Shown here in pieces: positions 17,067-31,526 of a stretch of DNA of 64,000 nt. Under the pieces are notes generated by a model. The model did no database searches and had not been told where the DNA came from. It saw nothing but the letters and a program-made list of their open reading frames with translations. Every line of letters begins with the position of its first letter. The first letter of the stretch is position 1. The stretch comes from Geothrix limicola (GTDB lineage: Bacteria; Acidobacteriota; Holophagae; Holophagales; Holophagaceae), in assembly GCF_030268085.1 (NCBI RefSeq), contig NZ_BSDE01000002.1, forward strand, positions 62,001 to 126,000. The letters are read 5' to 3'. The position numbers were made by a program, and so were the translations under genes.

Positions 17067-17094
17067 TTGATATGGGTTAATATGAGCCTATTCT
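17067..17094 (+). promoter_or_regulatory. Sigma70-like promoter for CGNR regulator gene
   Basis: TTGATA (17067-17072) and TATTCT (17089-17094) with a 16-base spacer face the CGNR gene at 17134. The transcript would start inside or just before the palindrome at 17097-17122. It overlaps the oppositely oriented promoter of the dinB-like operon. Confidence 0.45.
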
Positions 17095-17106
17095 TTAACC
17101 TGTCAA
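17077..17106 (-). promoter_or_regulatory. Sigma70-like promoter for dinB-like operon
   Basis: Reading the minus strand, TTGACA (17106-17101) is followed after 18 bases by TATTAA (17082-17077). The TTGACA box is also part of the palindrome at 17097-17122, so a protein bound there would block this promoter. Confidence 0.55.
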
Positions 17107-17122
17107 CTGGTCTTGACCGGTT
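17097..17122. promoter_or_regulatory. Palindromic operator candidate between dinB-like and CGNR genes
   Basis: AACCTGTCAA (17097-17106) and TTGACCGGTT (17113-17122) form a 10-base inverted repeat with 9 of 10 pairs and a 6-base spacer. It overlaps the -35 box of the leftward promoter and the start region of the rightward one. The CGNR protein is the obvious candidate ligand. Confidence 0.5.
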
Positions 17123-17133
17123 AGCATTCACCC

Positions 17134-17769
17134 ATGGACACCGCCCCCACCCAGGCCAGCCCCGAAGGCGCCTTCGAGCTCTCGGGGGGGGATCTCTGCC
17201 TGGATTTCGCGAACACCTGGGGGGACCGAAGCCGCCCGGAGACGGATCTCCTGGAGAGCTACCCGCAGCTCCTCGCCTTCGCCCGCCAGACCGCCTCGCT
17301 GAGCCCGGAGGCCATCCGCGCCCTGGAGGCCCGCGCCAAGCCCCCAGGCGCGAACGTGGCGATGCGCACCGCCCGCGCCTTCCGCGAGGCCCTCTACGGC
17401 ATCTTCTCCGCCCGGGCCCAGGGCCTGGAGGTTCCAACCCAGGACCTCGCCTGCCTGAACCGCCTGCTGCGGGAGGCCCTCCCCAACCTCTGCCTGGTCT
17501 GCGAGGGCGCCGGATCCGCCTGGCAATGGCGGGAGGAGGCGCGCCATCTCACCTCGCCCCTCTGGCCCATCGCCCGGGCCGCGGCGGAGCTGCTGACCCG
17601 GGACCCCTCCGTCCCGGTGCGGGAATGCGGAGGCTCGCAGTGCACCTGGCTCTTCCTCGATTTCAGCCGCGGCCGCTCGCGCCGTTGGTGTTCCATGAGC
17701 AGCTGCGGCAACCGCGAAAAGGCACGCCGCCACTATCACCGCACAAAAGGCAGGGAGTCCGGGCTATGA
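17134..17769 (+). CDS. CGNR zinc-finger transcriptional regulator
   Basis: The product has 211 residues. The N-terminal stress-response (ABATE-like) domain starts with ELSGGDLCLDFANTWGDR. The C-terminal zinc-binding domain carries RECGGSQCTWLFLDFSRGRSRRWCSM and the family-naming CGNREKARRHYHR. The cysteines and basic residues are intact. It is divergent from the dinB-like/SpoIIE operon across 85 bases with overlapping promoters and a palindrome, so it probably represses that operon and itself. The inducer is unknown. Confidence 0.9.
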   Translation: MDTAPTQASPEGAFELSGGDLCLDFANTWGDRSRPETDLLESYPQLLAFARQTASLSPEAIRALEARAKPPGANVAMRTARAFREALYGIFSARAQGLEVPTQDLACLNRLLREALPNLCLVCEGAGSAWQWREEARHLTSPLWPIARAAAELLTRDPSVPVRECGGSQCTWLFLDFSRGRSRRWCSMSSCGNREKARRHYHRTKGRESGL

Positions 17770-17810
17770 AGGCTCAGGCGAAGGCCCAGGCGCGTCCTGG
17801 CTCCGGGTAG

Positions 17811-23947
<6,137 letters not shown>

Positions 23948-24140
23948 CGGCTGATTCTCCAAATGGACCCACCGGGTCCAGGCTGGTTCGTTGATATGCA
24001 GGTCTTCAGTGTACCCAGGGGTCCGGGTGTGCCAATCCTGGATTCACCCTTGGCGTATCGGAGGTGGGCGAACCGTCTGACCATCCCTCCCATGAGGCAG
24101 GGCCTGCCCGGGATCAGACCGGTTCTGGCACCCTGGGGGC

Positions 24141-25334
24141 ATGGCCACCCTGCCCCTCCTCACCGCGCCCCAGGCCCAGAGATTGTTCCTCGGAGCCCAG
24201 GGTCTGCTCGACGATCCCGCGCGCAAGGCCACGCCGGCCTCGCTGCAGAAGCTCGTCGAGCGTCTGGGCTTCGTGCAGGTGGATACCATCAATGTCCTCG
24301 CGCGGGCCCATGACCTCACGCTGTTCAGCCGCCTGGACGGCTACCGGCCCGAGCACCTGAAGAAGCTGCTGGAGGGCAAGCGCAGCCTCTTCGAGGCCTT
24401 CACCCATGACGCATCGGCCATCCCCACGGCCTTCTTCCAGCACTGGAAGCCGCGCTTCGAGCGCGACCGCGCGCGCATGCACGCCCACGCCTGGTGGCAG
24501 CACCACTTCCGCGGCACCGAGGGCGCCCGGGTGGTGGCGGACGTGAAGGCCCGCATCGAGCGGGAGGGCCCACTCAAGTCCTCGGATTTCGAGCACCCCG
24601 AAAAGCGCGGTCCCTGGTGGGGCTGGAAGCCGCAGAAGGCCGCGCTGGATTTCCTGTGGCGCAGCGGCGAGCTGATGGTGCCCCGCCGCGAGGGCTTCCA
24701 GAAGGTCTACGACCTCACGGAGCGGGTGCTGCCCGAGCATCACGGCCTGCCCTGCCCCGATCCCTCGGAGCACCTGGAGTGGGCCTGCGCCAGCGCCGCC
24801 GAGCGGCTCTGGGTCTTTACACCCAAGGAGCTGGCGGATTTCTGGGCCAGCATCGAGGCCCCCGAAGCCAAGGCCTGGTGCGCCGCCGCGGCCAAGGCCG
24901 GACGCATCGTGCCCGTGGAGGTGGAGGACGTCGACGGCACCCGGCGGCCGGCCTTCGCCCTCAGCGACTGGCAGACGCGGCTCGCCAAGCTGCCCGAGGC
25001 GCCCGAGCGCACGCGGCTGCTCTGCCCCTTCGATCCCATCCTGCGCGACCGCACGCGGGCCCTGCGCCGCTTCGGCTTCGACTACCGGTTCGAGGCCTTC
25101 GTGCCCGAGCCCAAGCGGCAGTATGGCTACTTCGTCCTGCCCATCCTCGAAGGCGACCGCCTCGTGGGCCGCCTCGATCCCAAGCTGCACCGCGACCGCG
25201 GCCTGCTGGAGATCAAGGGCCTCTGGTGGGAGCCGGGCATCCGCCCCACCAAGGCCCGCCAGCGCGCCCTGGACGAGGCTCTGCAGGAGCTGGCGACCTT
25301 CGTCGGGGCCGACGACATCCAGCGGCCCGCCTGA
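24141..25334 (+). CDS. ycaQ: YcaQ/AlkX-type winged-helix DNA glycosylase
   Basis: The product has 397 residues, the usual length for the HTH_42 (AlkZ-like) family. The catalytic loop reads Q46-V-D48 (GFVQVDTINVLARAHDLTL), matching the Q-x-D type found in YcaQ/AlkX enzymes that open interstrand crosslinks, rather than the Q-x-Q of AlkZ. Further family blocks are FEAFTHDASAIP, KSSDFEHPEKRGPWWGWKP and RLLCPFDPILRDR. A DNA-repair role is inferred from the family. It stands alone upstream of the RpiR regulator, 19 bases away. Confidence 0.85.
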   Translation: MATLPLLTAPQAQRLFLGAQGLLDDPARKATPASLQKLVERLGFVQVDTINVLARAHDLTLFSRLDGYRPEHLKKLLEGKRSLFEAFTHDASAIPTAFFQHWKPRFERDRARMHAHAWWQHHFRGTEGARVVADVKARIEREGPLKSSDFEHPEKRGPWWGWKPQKAALDFLWRSGELMVPRREGFQKVYDLTERVLPEHHGLPCPDPSEHLEWACASAAERLWVFTPKELADFWASIEAPEAKAWCAAAAKAGRIVPVEVEDVDGTRRPAFALSDWQTRLAKLPEAPERTRLLCPFDPILRDRTRALRRFGFDYRFEAFVPEPKRQYGYFVLPILEGDRLVGRLDPKLHRDRGLLEIKGLWWEPGIRPTKARQRALDEALQELATFVGADDIQRPA

Positions 25335-25353
25335 CCGCGCTATCCTGGGCCTC

Positions 25354-26196
25354 ATGTCCGCGCCTAAGAACCCCCTTCTGGATCGCCTGCACAGTGCCCA
25401 GGGTCTTTCCACCAGCCAGCGCCAGATCGCCGATTGCCTCATCGCCAACATGAACGAGGCGCCGCTTTGGGGAGTCGAGGAGCTGGCGGAGAAATCCCAG
25501 ACCTGCGTGGCCACGGTGGTGCGCTTCGCCAAGAAGCTGGATTACTCGGGCTACCTGGAGATGCGCAAGGCTCTCGTCAGCGCCGCCAAGAAGCACTACG
25601 GCCGCGGCGAGCAGCTGCTGCAGGCCCCCGTGCGCGCTTCCGCCACCCTGCTGGAAGTGGCCCGGCGCGACATGAAGAACATCGAAACCCTGGTGCAAGC
25701 CGTGAACGAGGACCTGCTCCAGCGGGTGGTCAAGCAACTGAAGGGCAGCCGCCTCAGGCTGGCCATCGGCGATGGCGTCTCGGCCCTCATGGCGCGGCAG
25801 CTGGCCTACCTGCTCATCAACACGGGCCTGCCGGTCATGGAGGGCAACCCCGCCGACTTCGCCACCCAGGTGGGGATGCTGGACAGCAAGGACCTGCTCA
25901 TCGCCATCAGCATCAACCCCTACACCCAGGAAACCCTCGATGCCGCCGCCTACGCCCGCAAGCGGGGCGTGCCCGTGCTGGCCTTCACGGACAACCTGAA
26001 TTCGCCCCTGGCCAAGTCCGCCACCCTGGCCCTGCCCATCCCGGGCGAAAACCTGCTCTTCTCGCACAGCGTCACGGCCTTCGGGGTCCTCGCCCACGCC
26101 ATCGCCACCTCCATCGCCAGCCAGGCCCCCCAGCGGGCCCTGAACAAGCTGCGCGAGGTGGAGCGCGTCGCCCGCCACAAGTTCGCCAAGACCTAG
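25354..26196 (+). CDS. MurR/RpiR-family transcriptional regulator
   Basis: The product has 280 residues. The N-terminal HTH_6 domain (about 1-75) includes LSTSQRQIADCLIANM and VEELAEKSQTCVATVVRFAKKL. A SIS domain (about 120-255) has LAIGDGVSALMARQLAYLL and DLLIAISINPYTQETLDAA. RpiR proteins usually sense phosphosugars. It is the first gene facing into the TonB-receptor/cyanophycinase cluster, 149 bases before the receptor, and is a reasonable candidate for its local regulator. A small hairpin (26230-26247) lies just behind it. Confidence 0.88.
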   Translation: MSAPKNPLLDRLHSAQGLSTSQRQIADCLIANMNEAPLWGVEELAEKSQTCVATVVRFAKKLDYSGYLEMRKALVSAAKKHYGRGEQLLQAPVRASATLLEVARRDMKNIETLVQAVNEDLLQRVVKQLKGSRLRLAIGDGVSALMARQLAYLLINTGLPVMEGNPADFATQVGMLDSKDLLIAISINPYTQETLDAAAYARKRGVPVLAFTDNLNSPLAKSATLALPIPGENLLFSHSVTAFGVLAHAIATSIASQAPQRALNKLREVERVARHKFAKT

Positions 26197-26229
26197 GGCG
26201 CAAAACCAAGACGGGCGCGGGTTCCGGCT

Positions 26230-26247
26230 CGCCATCCAAAGATGGCG
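26230..26247 (+). terminator. Weak hairpin after rpiR-like gene
   Basis: CGCCATC (26230-26236), loop CAAA, GATGGCG (26241-26247). Seven base pairs, but no T-run follows. It may weakly end the RpiR transcript or simply separate it from the receptor promoter. Confidence 0.3.
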
Positions 26248-26280
26248 CAGGGACGTTTTATGAGCATGATGAAAAAAAAC

Positions 26281-26310
26281 TTGACTCACTTTTGATAAAA
26301 GCACTACTTT
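26281..26310 (+). promoter_or_regulatory. Candidate promoter of the TonB receptor operon
   Basis: TTGACT (26281-26286) and TACTTT (26305-26310) are separated by 18 bases, inside an A/T-rich island (about 26260-26335) that stands out from the GC-rich surroundings. The -35 is strong and the -10 is weak, which would fit an activated or sigma-dependent promoter. It lies 36 bases before the receptor ATG. Confidence 0.4.
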
Positions 26311-26345
26311 TTGGTCACTCATTTCAATCAACCTTCGGAGGCTCG

Positions 26346-29114
26346 ATGACTAGGATCTCTGGCAGTTCCAGGTTCAGTGCGCTCGTCCTGGCCCTCGTGG
26401 CCTGTCCCGCGGCCCTGGTCGCCCAGGGCACCACCACCTCGGCCCTCACGGGCGTGGTCCTCGACCAGACGGGAAAGCCCCTTCAGGGCGCCCTGGTCCG
26501 GGTGACTTCCGACTCGCTCATCGGCGGCGCCCGCTCAGCGGCCACCGCCGAGAACGGGCGCTACCGCATCCCGATGCTCCCCCCGGGCCGGTACGCCATC
26601 ACGGTGGAAGCCAAGGGATTCCCCACCCAGAAGGTGAACGAGGTCGCCGAGCTCGGCAAAACGACCACCGTCGACTTCCGCCTGGCTCCCGAGACGACGG
26701 CGGTCGTCGAGGTGGTGGCCCAGGCGGGCGCAGGCGAGATGGTGTCGACCATGACCCGGAACTTCCGGGCCGAGGACATCGAGTACCTCCCCATCAAGCG
26801 GGACATTGCGGGCATCGCGGCCCTGACCCCCGGCATCAACCTGACCCCCGGCAGCCAGGCGCGCGTCTCCGCCTCGGGCTTCGGCGGCGATCGCGACAAT
26901 GCCAATGCCTACCTGATCAACGGCATCAACGTGGGCGACTCCTCGGCCGGACAGGCCTGGGTGCAGGTGAATCCCGACTGGTTCGAAGAGGTCCAGATCG
27001 GCGGCATCGGCGCCGGGGCGGAGTTCGGCGGATTCTCCGGCGCCTACTTCAACGGCATCATCAAGAAGGGCGGCAACCAGTTCACGGGCTCCCTGGCGGG
27101 CTACTACCAGAAGGACAGCTGGAGCGCGGCCCTCAACGCCCCGGACCCCTCTGCGCCCGATCTCATCGTGCGCAAGGTGGGCGACACGGCTTCGGACCTG
27201 GCCCTGAACGTGGGCGGTCCCATCATCGCCGACAAGCTCTGGTACTTCTTCTCCGTCGAATCCATCTCCATCGAGCGCACGCCCGTGGGCAGCCCGGTCT
27301 CCGAAAAAAGGTCGACGCCCCGAGCCATGGGCAACCTCACCCTGCAGGCCACGCCCACGTCCACGCTATCCCTGTTCATGGACTACGACACCGTGGAGAC
27401 GGATCACCGCGGCGCCAGCCGGGTGCTCGCGGCCGAAGCCACCCGCAAACAGAACGGCCCGAACTTCACCTTCGGCCTCGAGTGGATGCAGACCCTCAAC
27501 AGCAACATGGTCCTCACCCTCCGGGCCAGCGGTTACAACGGCATCGATGATCACAAGGCCTACAACGGCGAGAACTACTCCCTCTACATCGACGGTACCG
27601 TGCCCGTGAATCCCGCCATCCCGGAATACGGGCCCCACGTGGGCTACGAGCAGATCAACAACGCCTACCAGGCCTTCGAGAACACCCGCAGCCGCCTGGG
27701 CCTGCAGGGCTCCCTGGACTGGTTCATCCCGTCCGGCGCAGGCTCCCACGCCCTCAAGTTCGGCTTCGATGTGGATCACGCGCGGGACCGGGAAAGGACC
27801 TGGTATCCCGGCGGCATCTCCCTGAACGCCCTGGCCGACGGCGACACCATCTATACGGACTTCGTCCAGGTGGGCGGGGGCTGGGATTTCGATACCAACC
27901 TGAACCGCAGCGCCCTCTTCGTGCAGGACACCTGGACCCTCAACGATCAGCTCACCCTGCGCCCGGGCATCCGGTTCGAGGAATTCAAGGGCGGGGATCA
28001 GTGGAAGACCTCCACCGTCGCACCCAGGTTCGGCTTCACCTGGAACCCCGATGCGGCCAAGACCATCGCCATCAAGGGCCATCTGGGCCGCTACTACGAC
28101 GGCCTTTCCGGAGCCAACTATGATCGTGCCATCCCCGGGGCCTACCCCCTCGAGAAGCGCTACTGGTGGCCCAATTACGACGACGCCCAGGCGGTGGTTC
28201 TCCACAACCTGACCAACCCCCTGGCGGAGTATCCTCTGCCGGTCATGAACGATTCCACCTTCCGCAACGCCGTCACCGAACGCAGCAGCCTCGACCCCAA
28301 CGTCAAGCAGCCCTACTTCGATGAAGTCCAACTCGCCGTGGAGAAGCGGTTCGGCAAGAACTGGGTCGTGTCGGCGAACTACGTGAACCGGAAGGGCAAG
28401 GACCTGCTGGCCCGCTTCGATCACACGCCCCTGCCGGGCACCACCACCTCCGTGACCAATCCCCTGACCGGCGAGGTCCTGACCTTCGCCCGGCCTGGCG
28501 TGAACGCGGATGGATCGCACGACTACTACATCACCAACGACCCGGACGCCAAGCGCAACTACACCGCCACGACCCTCTCCGTGGACGGACGCTTCACGGC
28601 GGACTGGGATGTGAACTTCAGCTACACCAAGGCCAGCAACAAGGGCAACCTCCTGAAGTCGAACGGCTACTCCTCCGGCCGGGAGTGGATCGGATCGATG
28701 TACAACAACTACGGCAACCTGCCCGGCACCAACGACGACGAATACAAGCTCCGCACCTCGTACAAGATGCCCTGGGGCACGCGGCTCTCCGCCAGCTTCG
28801 TCTACCTCAGCGGCCTGCACTACACCCGCAACATCCGCACCTCGCGGCTCACCAACCGCGAGTACTACTACGTCAACATCGAACCCCTCGGGGCCAGCAC
28901 CTACGACGCCCGCCGGCTGCTGGACCTCCGCGCCTCCCACCGGTTCGCCCTGGGCAAGAAGACCGCCGTCGAACTGTTCGTGGACGTGTTCAACGTCCTG
29001 AACAACACCGCCGTCGTCGAACGGGGCACGCGCTACGACAGCGCCTACTACAACGTGATCTTCGACCAGGATTCGCCCCGCACCTTCCGCCTCGGCGCCA
29101 AACTCCAGTTCTGA
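26346..29114 (+). CDS. TonB-dependent receptor, Oar-like, with carboxypeptidase-regulatory-like domain
   Basis: The product has 922 residues. Signal peptide MTRISGSSRF...CPAALVAQG, then a CarboxypepD_reg-like beta-sandwich (about 28-115, with GVVLDQTGKPLQGALVRVT and RYRIPMLPPGRYAITVEAKG). A plug domain follows (about 125-235: EDIEYLPIKRDIAGIAALTPG, YLINGINVGDSS). The beta-barrel runs to the C-terminal Phe (TFRLGAKLQF). This is the outer-membrane transporter class widespread in Acidobacteriota. GGAGG precedes the ATG by 5 bases. Its position in front of secreted peptidases suggests uptake of peptide or polymer fragments, but the ligand is not known. Confidence 0.93.
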   Translation: MTRISGSSRFSALVLALVACPAALVAQGTTTSALTGVVLDQTGKPLQGALVRVTSDSLIGGARSAATAENGRYRIPMLPPGRYAITVEAKGFPTQKVNEVAELGKTTTVDFRLAPETTAVVEVVAQAGAGEMVSTMTRNFRAEDIEYLPIKRDIAGIAALTPGINLTPGSQARVSASGFGGDRDNANAYLINGINVGDSSAGQAWVQVNPDWFEEVQIGGIGAGAEFGGFSGAYFNGIIKKGGNQFTGSLAGYYQKDSWSAALNAPDPSAPDLIVRKVGDTASDLALNVGGPIIADKLWYFFSVESISIERTPVGSPVSEKRSTPRAMGNLTLQATPTSTLSLFMDYDTVETDHRGASRVLAAEATRKQNGPNFTFGLEWMQTLNSNMVLTLRASGYNGIDDHKAYNGENYSLYIDGTVPVNPAIPEYGPHVGYEQINNAYQAFENTRSRLGLQGSLDWFIPSGAGSHALKFGFDVDHARDRERTWYPGGISLNALADGDTIYTDFVQVGGGWDFDTNLNRSALFVQDTWTLNDQLTLRPGIRFEEFKGGDQWKTSTVAPRFGFTWNPDAAKTIAIKGHLGRYYDGLSGANYDRAIPGAYPLEKRYWWPNYDDAQAVVLHNLTNPLAEYPLPVMNDSTFRNAVTERSSLDPNVKQPYFDEVQLAVEKRFGKNWVVSANYVNRKGKDLLARFDHTPLPGTTTSVTNPLTGEVLTFARPGVNADGSHDYYITNDPDAKRNYTATTLSVDGRFTADWDVNFSYTKASNKGNLLKSNGYSSGREWIGSMYNNYGNLPGTNDDEYKLRTSYKMPWGTRLSASFVYLSGLHYTRNIRTSRLTNREYYYVNIEPLGASTYDARRLLDLRASHRFALGKKTAVELFVDVFNVLNNTAVVERGTRYDSAYYNVIFDQDSPRTFRLGAKLQF

Positions 29115-29144
29115 CCTTGCAGCCCAACGGCGATTGAAACCAGC

Positions 29145-29170
29145 GGCGGGAGCGCCCAGGCGCCCCCGCC
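29145..29170 (+). promoter_or_regulatory. Intercistronic GC-rich hairpin
   Basis: GGCGGGAGCGCC (29145-29156) and GGCGCCCCCGCC (29159-29170) can pair at 11 of 12 positions. The innermost pairs would open to form a CCCAGG-type loop. No T-run follows, so it is more likely an mRNA-stability or attenuation element between the receptor and the cyanophycinase gene than a terminator. Confidence 0.45.
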
Positions 29171-29191
29171 GTCCTGTGGTGGGATGGATCC

Positions 29192-30022
29192 ATGAAACGT
29201 TTTCTTTGCTTCCTTGTCCTGGCGGCTCTGAGCCTGAACGCGGCGAACCCGGCCCCAAAAGGCACCCTGGTCATCGTCGGGGGCGGCGGGATGCCGCAGG
29301 AGATCCTGGATGCCTTCCTCCAGGCTTCCGGCGGCCGGGGCGGCGTCGTGGGCATCATCCCCACGTCGACCAGCGATCCCGACGGCGCCCTGAAGGAATG
29401 GAAGGCGGATCTCGACAAGGCCGGCCTCACTTGCGTTGCCCTGGACGTCCGCACCCGGGAGGACTCGTCCAGGAAGGATCTTTTGGATCAGGCCGCCCGC
29501 TGCACCGGGTTCTGGTTCTCGGGGGGGGACCAGAACCTGGTGGGTGACAAGATCGTCGGAACGCCGCTGCAGCGGGTCGTGCTCGCCCGCTATGCCGAGG
29601 GGGCCGCCATCGGCGGTACCAGCGCGGGGGCCGCCATCATGTCCAAGGTCATGCTCACGGGCGAAGACCGGAATGGGCAGGAAGCCCTTTCGGAATTCGG
29701 CCCCGGGGCCTACCGCACCCGCGAAGGCATGGGCTTCCTTCCGCAAGGCGTGGTGGTGGACCAGCACTTTCTCCGCCGGGGGCGGGAGAACCGGCTCTTC
29801 AGCGTCCTCATGGAGCACCCCGATCACCTCGGCCTGGGCATCGACGAGGCCACGGCCCTGGTTGTGAAGAATGGCCGGGCCACCGTGCTGGGGCAGCGTT
29901 CCGTGATGGTCTTCGATCCCGCGGGCATGACGTCGAACGGCGCGGCCTTCCAGAACCTCCGCATCCACCTGCTGAAGGCCGGGCAATCCATCGATCTGGC
30001 CAGCCGCAAGGTGAGCCAGTGA
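29192..30022 (+). CDS. Secreted cyanophycinase-family peptidase (S51)
   Basis: The product has 276 residues. A clear signal peptide (MKRFLCFLVLAALSLNAANP) puts it outside the cytoplasm, as in extracellular cyanophycinases (CphE type). Family marks: LVIVGGGGMP at the first strand, GGDQ (111-114), the nucleophile elbow GGTSAGAAIM with Ser144, and DQHFLRRGRENRLF with the conserved His. Cyanophycinase cuts multi-L-arginyl-poly-L-aspartate into beta-Asp-Arg dipeptides. S51 also includes peptidase E (alpha-aspartyl dipeptidase), but length, GGDQ and the DQHF block favour cyanophycinase. The stop overlaps the GTG start of the M14 gene, and IadA is encoded two genes down, strongly supporting the polymer assignment. 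Confidence 0.85.
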   Translation: MKRFLCFLVLAALSLNAANPAPKGTLVIVGGGGMPQEILDAFLQASGGRGGVVGIIPTSTSDPDGALKEWKADLDKAGLTCVALDVRTREDSSRKDLLDQAARCTGFWFSGGDQNLVGDKIVGTPLQRVVLARYAEGAAIGGTSAGAAIMSKVMLTGEDRNGQEALSEFGPGAYRTREGMGFLPQGVVVDQHFLRRGRENRLFSVLMEHPDHLGLGIDEATALVVKNGRATVLGQRSVMVFDPAGMTSNGAAFQNLRIHLLKAGQSIDLASRKVSQ

Positions 30023-31491
30023 AGCCTGGCCTCATGCTGCTCCTTGCCGCCTCCCTCGCCGCGGCCGCCGGGCAAGCGCCCTTTCCCGCGGATCATCGCG
30101 CCCTGCGCCGCACGGTGTCTTACGAGGAGATGTCCACCTTTCTCGAGTCTGTGGCGAAACCCGGATTCATCACCGTCACCGAGGAGGGCTGCAGCACCCA
30201 GGGCCGCAAACTCTACCTGGTGCATCTCAAGCGGGGCGGCGTGAAGGCCCGCTTCAAGGTCTTCTACTACGCCCAGCAGCACGGCGACGAGGTGGCGGGC
30301 AAGGATGCCCAGCTCACCCTCATCCGCGACATCGCCGAACATCCCAACCTGCTGCCGGAGGACGTGGACCTCTACCTCATGCCCATGGTCAACCCCGATG
30401 GCGCCGAGGTCCACCAGCGCGTCAACGGCGCGGGCGCGGATCTGAACCGCGACCACCTGCTGCTGGCCCAGCCCGAAACCCAGGCCCTGCACCGCGTGGC
30501 CCGGCGCATCCGCCCCCACCTGGCCGTGGACAGCCACGAATTCGGCCGCGATGGCGAGGACTACACCAGGCGCGGCTGGGAGGCCTGGCCCATCATCACC
30601 ATGGATGCCTGCAACCATCCGCTGATCGCCGATTACCTCAAGCGCGCGGCCCTGGATGCGGTGAAGGCCGCCGCGCCCCTGCAGCAGAAGGCGGGCCACG
30701 CCTACCAGCGCTACACCGTGGGCGGCCCGCCTCCGGACGCGGAGATCCGCCCCTCGACGTCCGAGGTGGACGATGGGCGCAACGGCATGGGCACCCTGGG
30801 CGCCCTCTCCTTCATCATCGAATCCGGCGTGCGCCACCATGCCGCCGATCCCCAGGCGGACCTGGGCGAACGGGTGGACGGCTACCGCATCCTCTACCGG
30901 TACCTCCTGGGCACGCCCGCCTGGCGCCAGCGCATCCGCGCACTCGTGGAACGGGCCCGCCGCGAGCCGCTGCCTCCCTTCATCGCCACCAACACCTTCT
31001 GGGCCAACCTGGGCGGCAAGGTGAGCGCCGTGAAGGTGCGCGAGGTGGCCTCGGGCCAGGTGCTGGAGATCCCCACGGCCAACGCCATGACCGATCTGGT
31101 GGTGAAGGCCAGCGTGCCCACACCCAGGGCCTACGCCATCGACGCGGCGGCGGCCGCCCGGTTCATCCCTGTGCTGAAGGCCCAGGGGCTGAGCTTCGAG
31201 ACCCTCGCCGCACCGCGCCGCGTCCAGATCGAACGCGTGAAGCTGATCCGCCTCGAAGAACCCTACGACGAGCTTTACCAACGGTACAAGGACCGCCAGA
31301 TCGTCGCGCGCCAGCCCCGCGCCGAGGCGGAACTGCCCGCCGGCACCCTCCTCGTGCCGCTGGACCAGGACCTGGCCCGCCGCGCCATCCAGGTGCTGGA
31401 ACCCTGCCTGCTCTACGGGCTCTACGGCTACCCTGGTTTCCGCGAGCTGGCCCAGCCCGGCGCCGACCTGCCCGTGTCCCGCCTCTTCTGA
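30019..31491 (+). CDS. Secreted M14-family zinc peptidase
   Basis: The product has 490 residues from the GTG at 30019 (GTGA overlap with the cyanophycinase stop; AAGGTGA about 5 bases upstream). Signal peptide MKPGLMLLLAASLAAAAGQAP. Metal ligands and catalytic residues are visible: QQHGDE (His88, Glu91), DSHEF (His173), DLNRDH (141-146) and IIESG with Glu268. A roughly 180-residue C-terminal region has no recognised motif. M14 enzymes remove C-terminal residues from peptides; related zinc enzymes act on amino-acid amides and isopeptides. In this operon it may trim polymer ends or peptide by-products. Substrate inferred only. Confidence 0.82.
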   Translation: MKPGLMLLLAASLAAAAGQAPFPADHRALRRTVSYEEMSTFLESVAKPGFITVTEEGCSTQGRKLYLVHLKRGGVKARFKVFYYAQQHGDEVAGKDAQLTLIRDIAEHPNLLPEDVDLYLMPMVNPDGAEVHQRVNGAGADLNRDHLLLAQPETQALHRVARRIRPHLAVDSHEFGRDGEDYTRRGWEAWPIITMDACNHPLIADYLKRAALDAVKAAAPLQQKAGHAYQRYTVGGPPPDAEIRPSTSEVDDGRNGMGTLGALSFIIESGVRHHAADPQADLGERVDGYRILYRYLLGTPAWRQRIRALVERARREPLPPFIATNTFWANLGGKVSAVKVREVASGQVLEIPTANAMTDLVVKASVPTPRAYAIDAAAAARFIPVLKAQGLSFETLAAPRRVQIERVKLIRLEEPYDELYQRYKDRQIVARQPRAEAELPAGTLLVPLDQDLARRAIQVLEPCLLYGLYGYPGFRELAQPGADLPVSRLF

Positions 31492-31526
31492 TCCGTTCCG
31501 GGCCGCCGGGCCCGGCTGGAGTGCCC

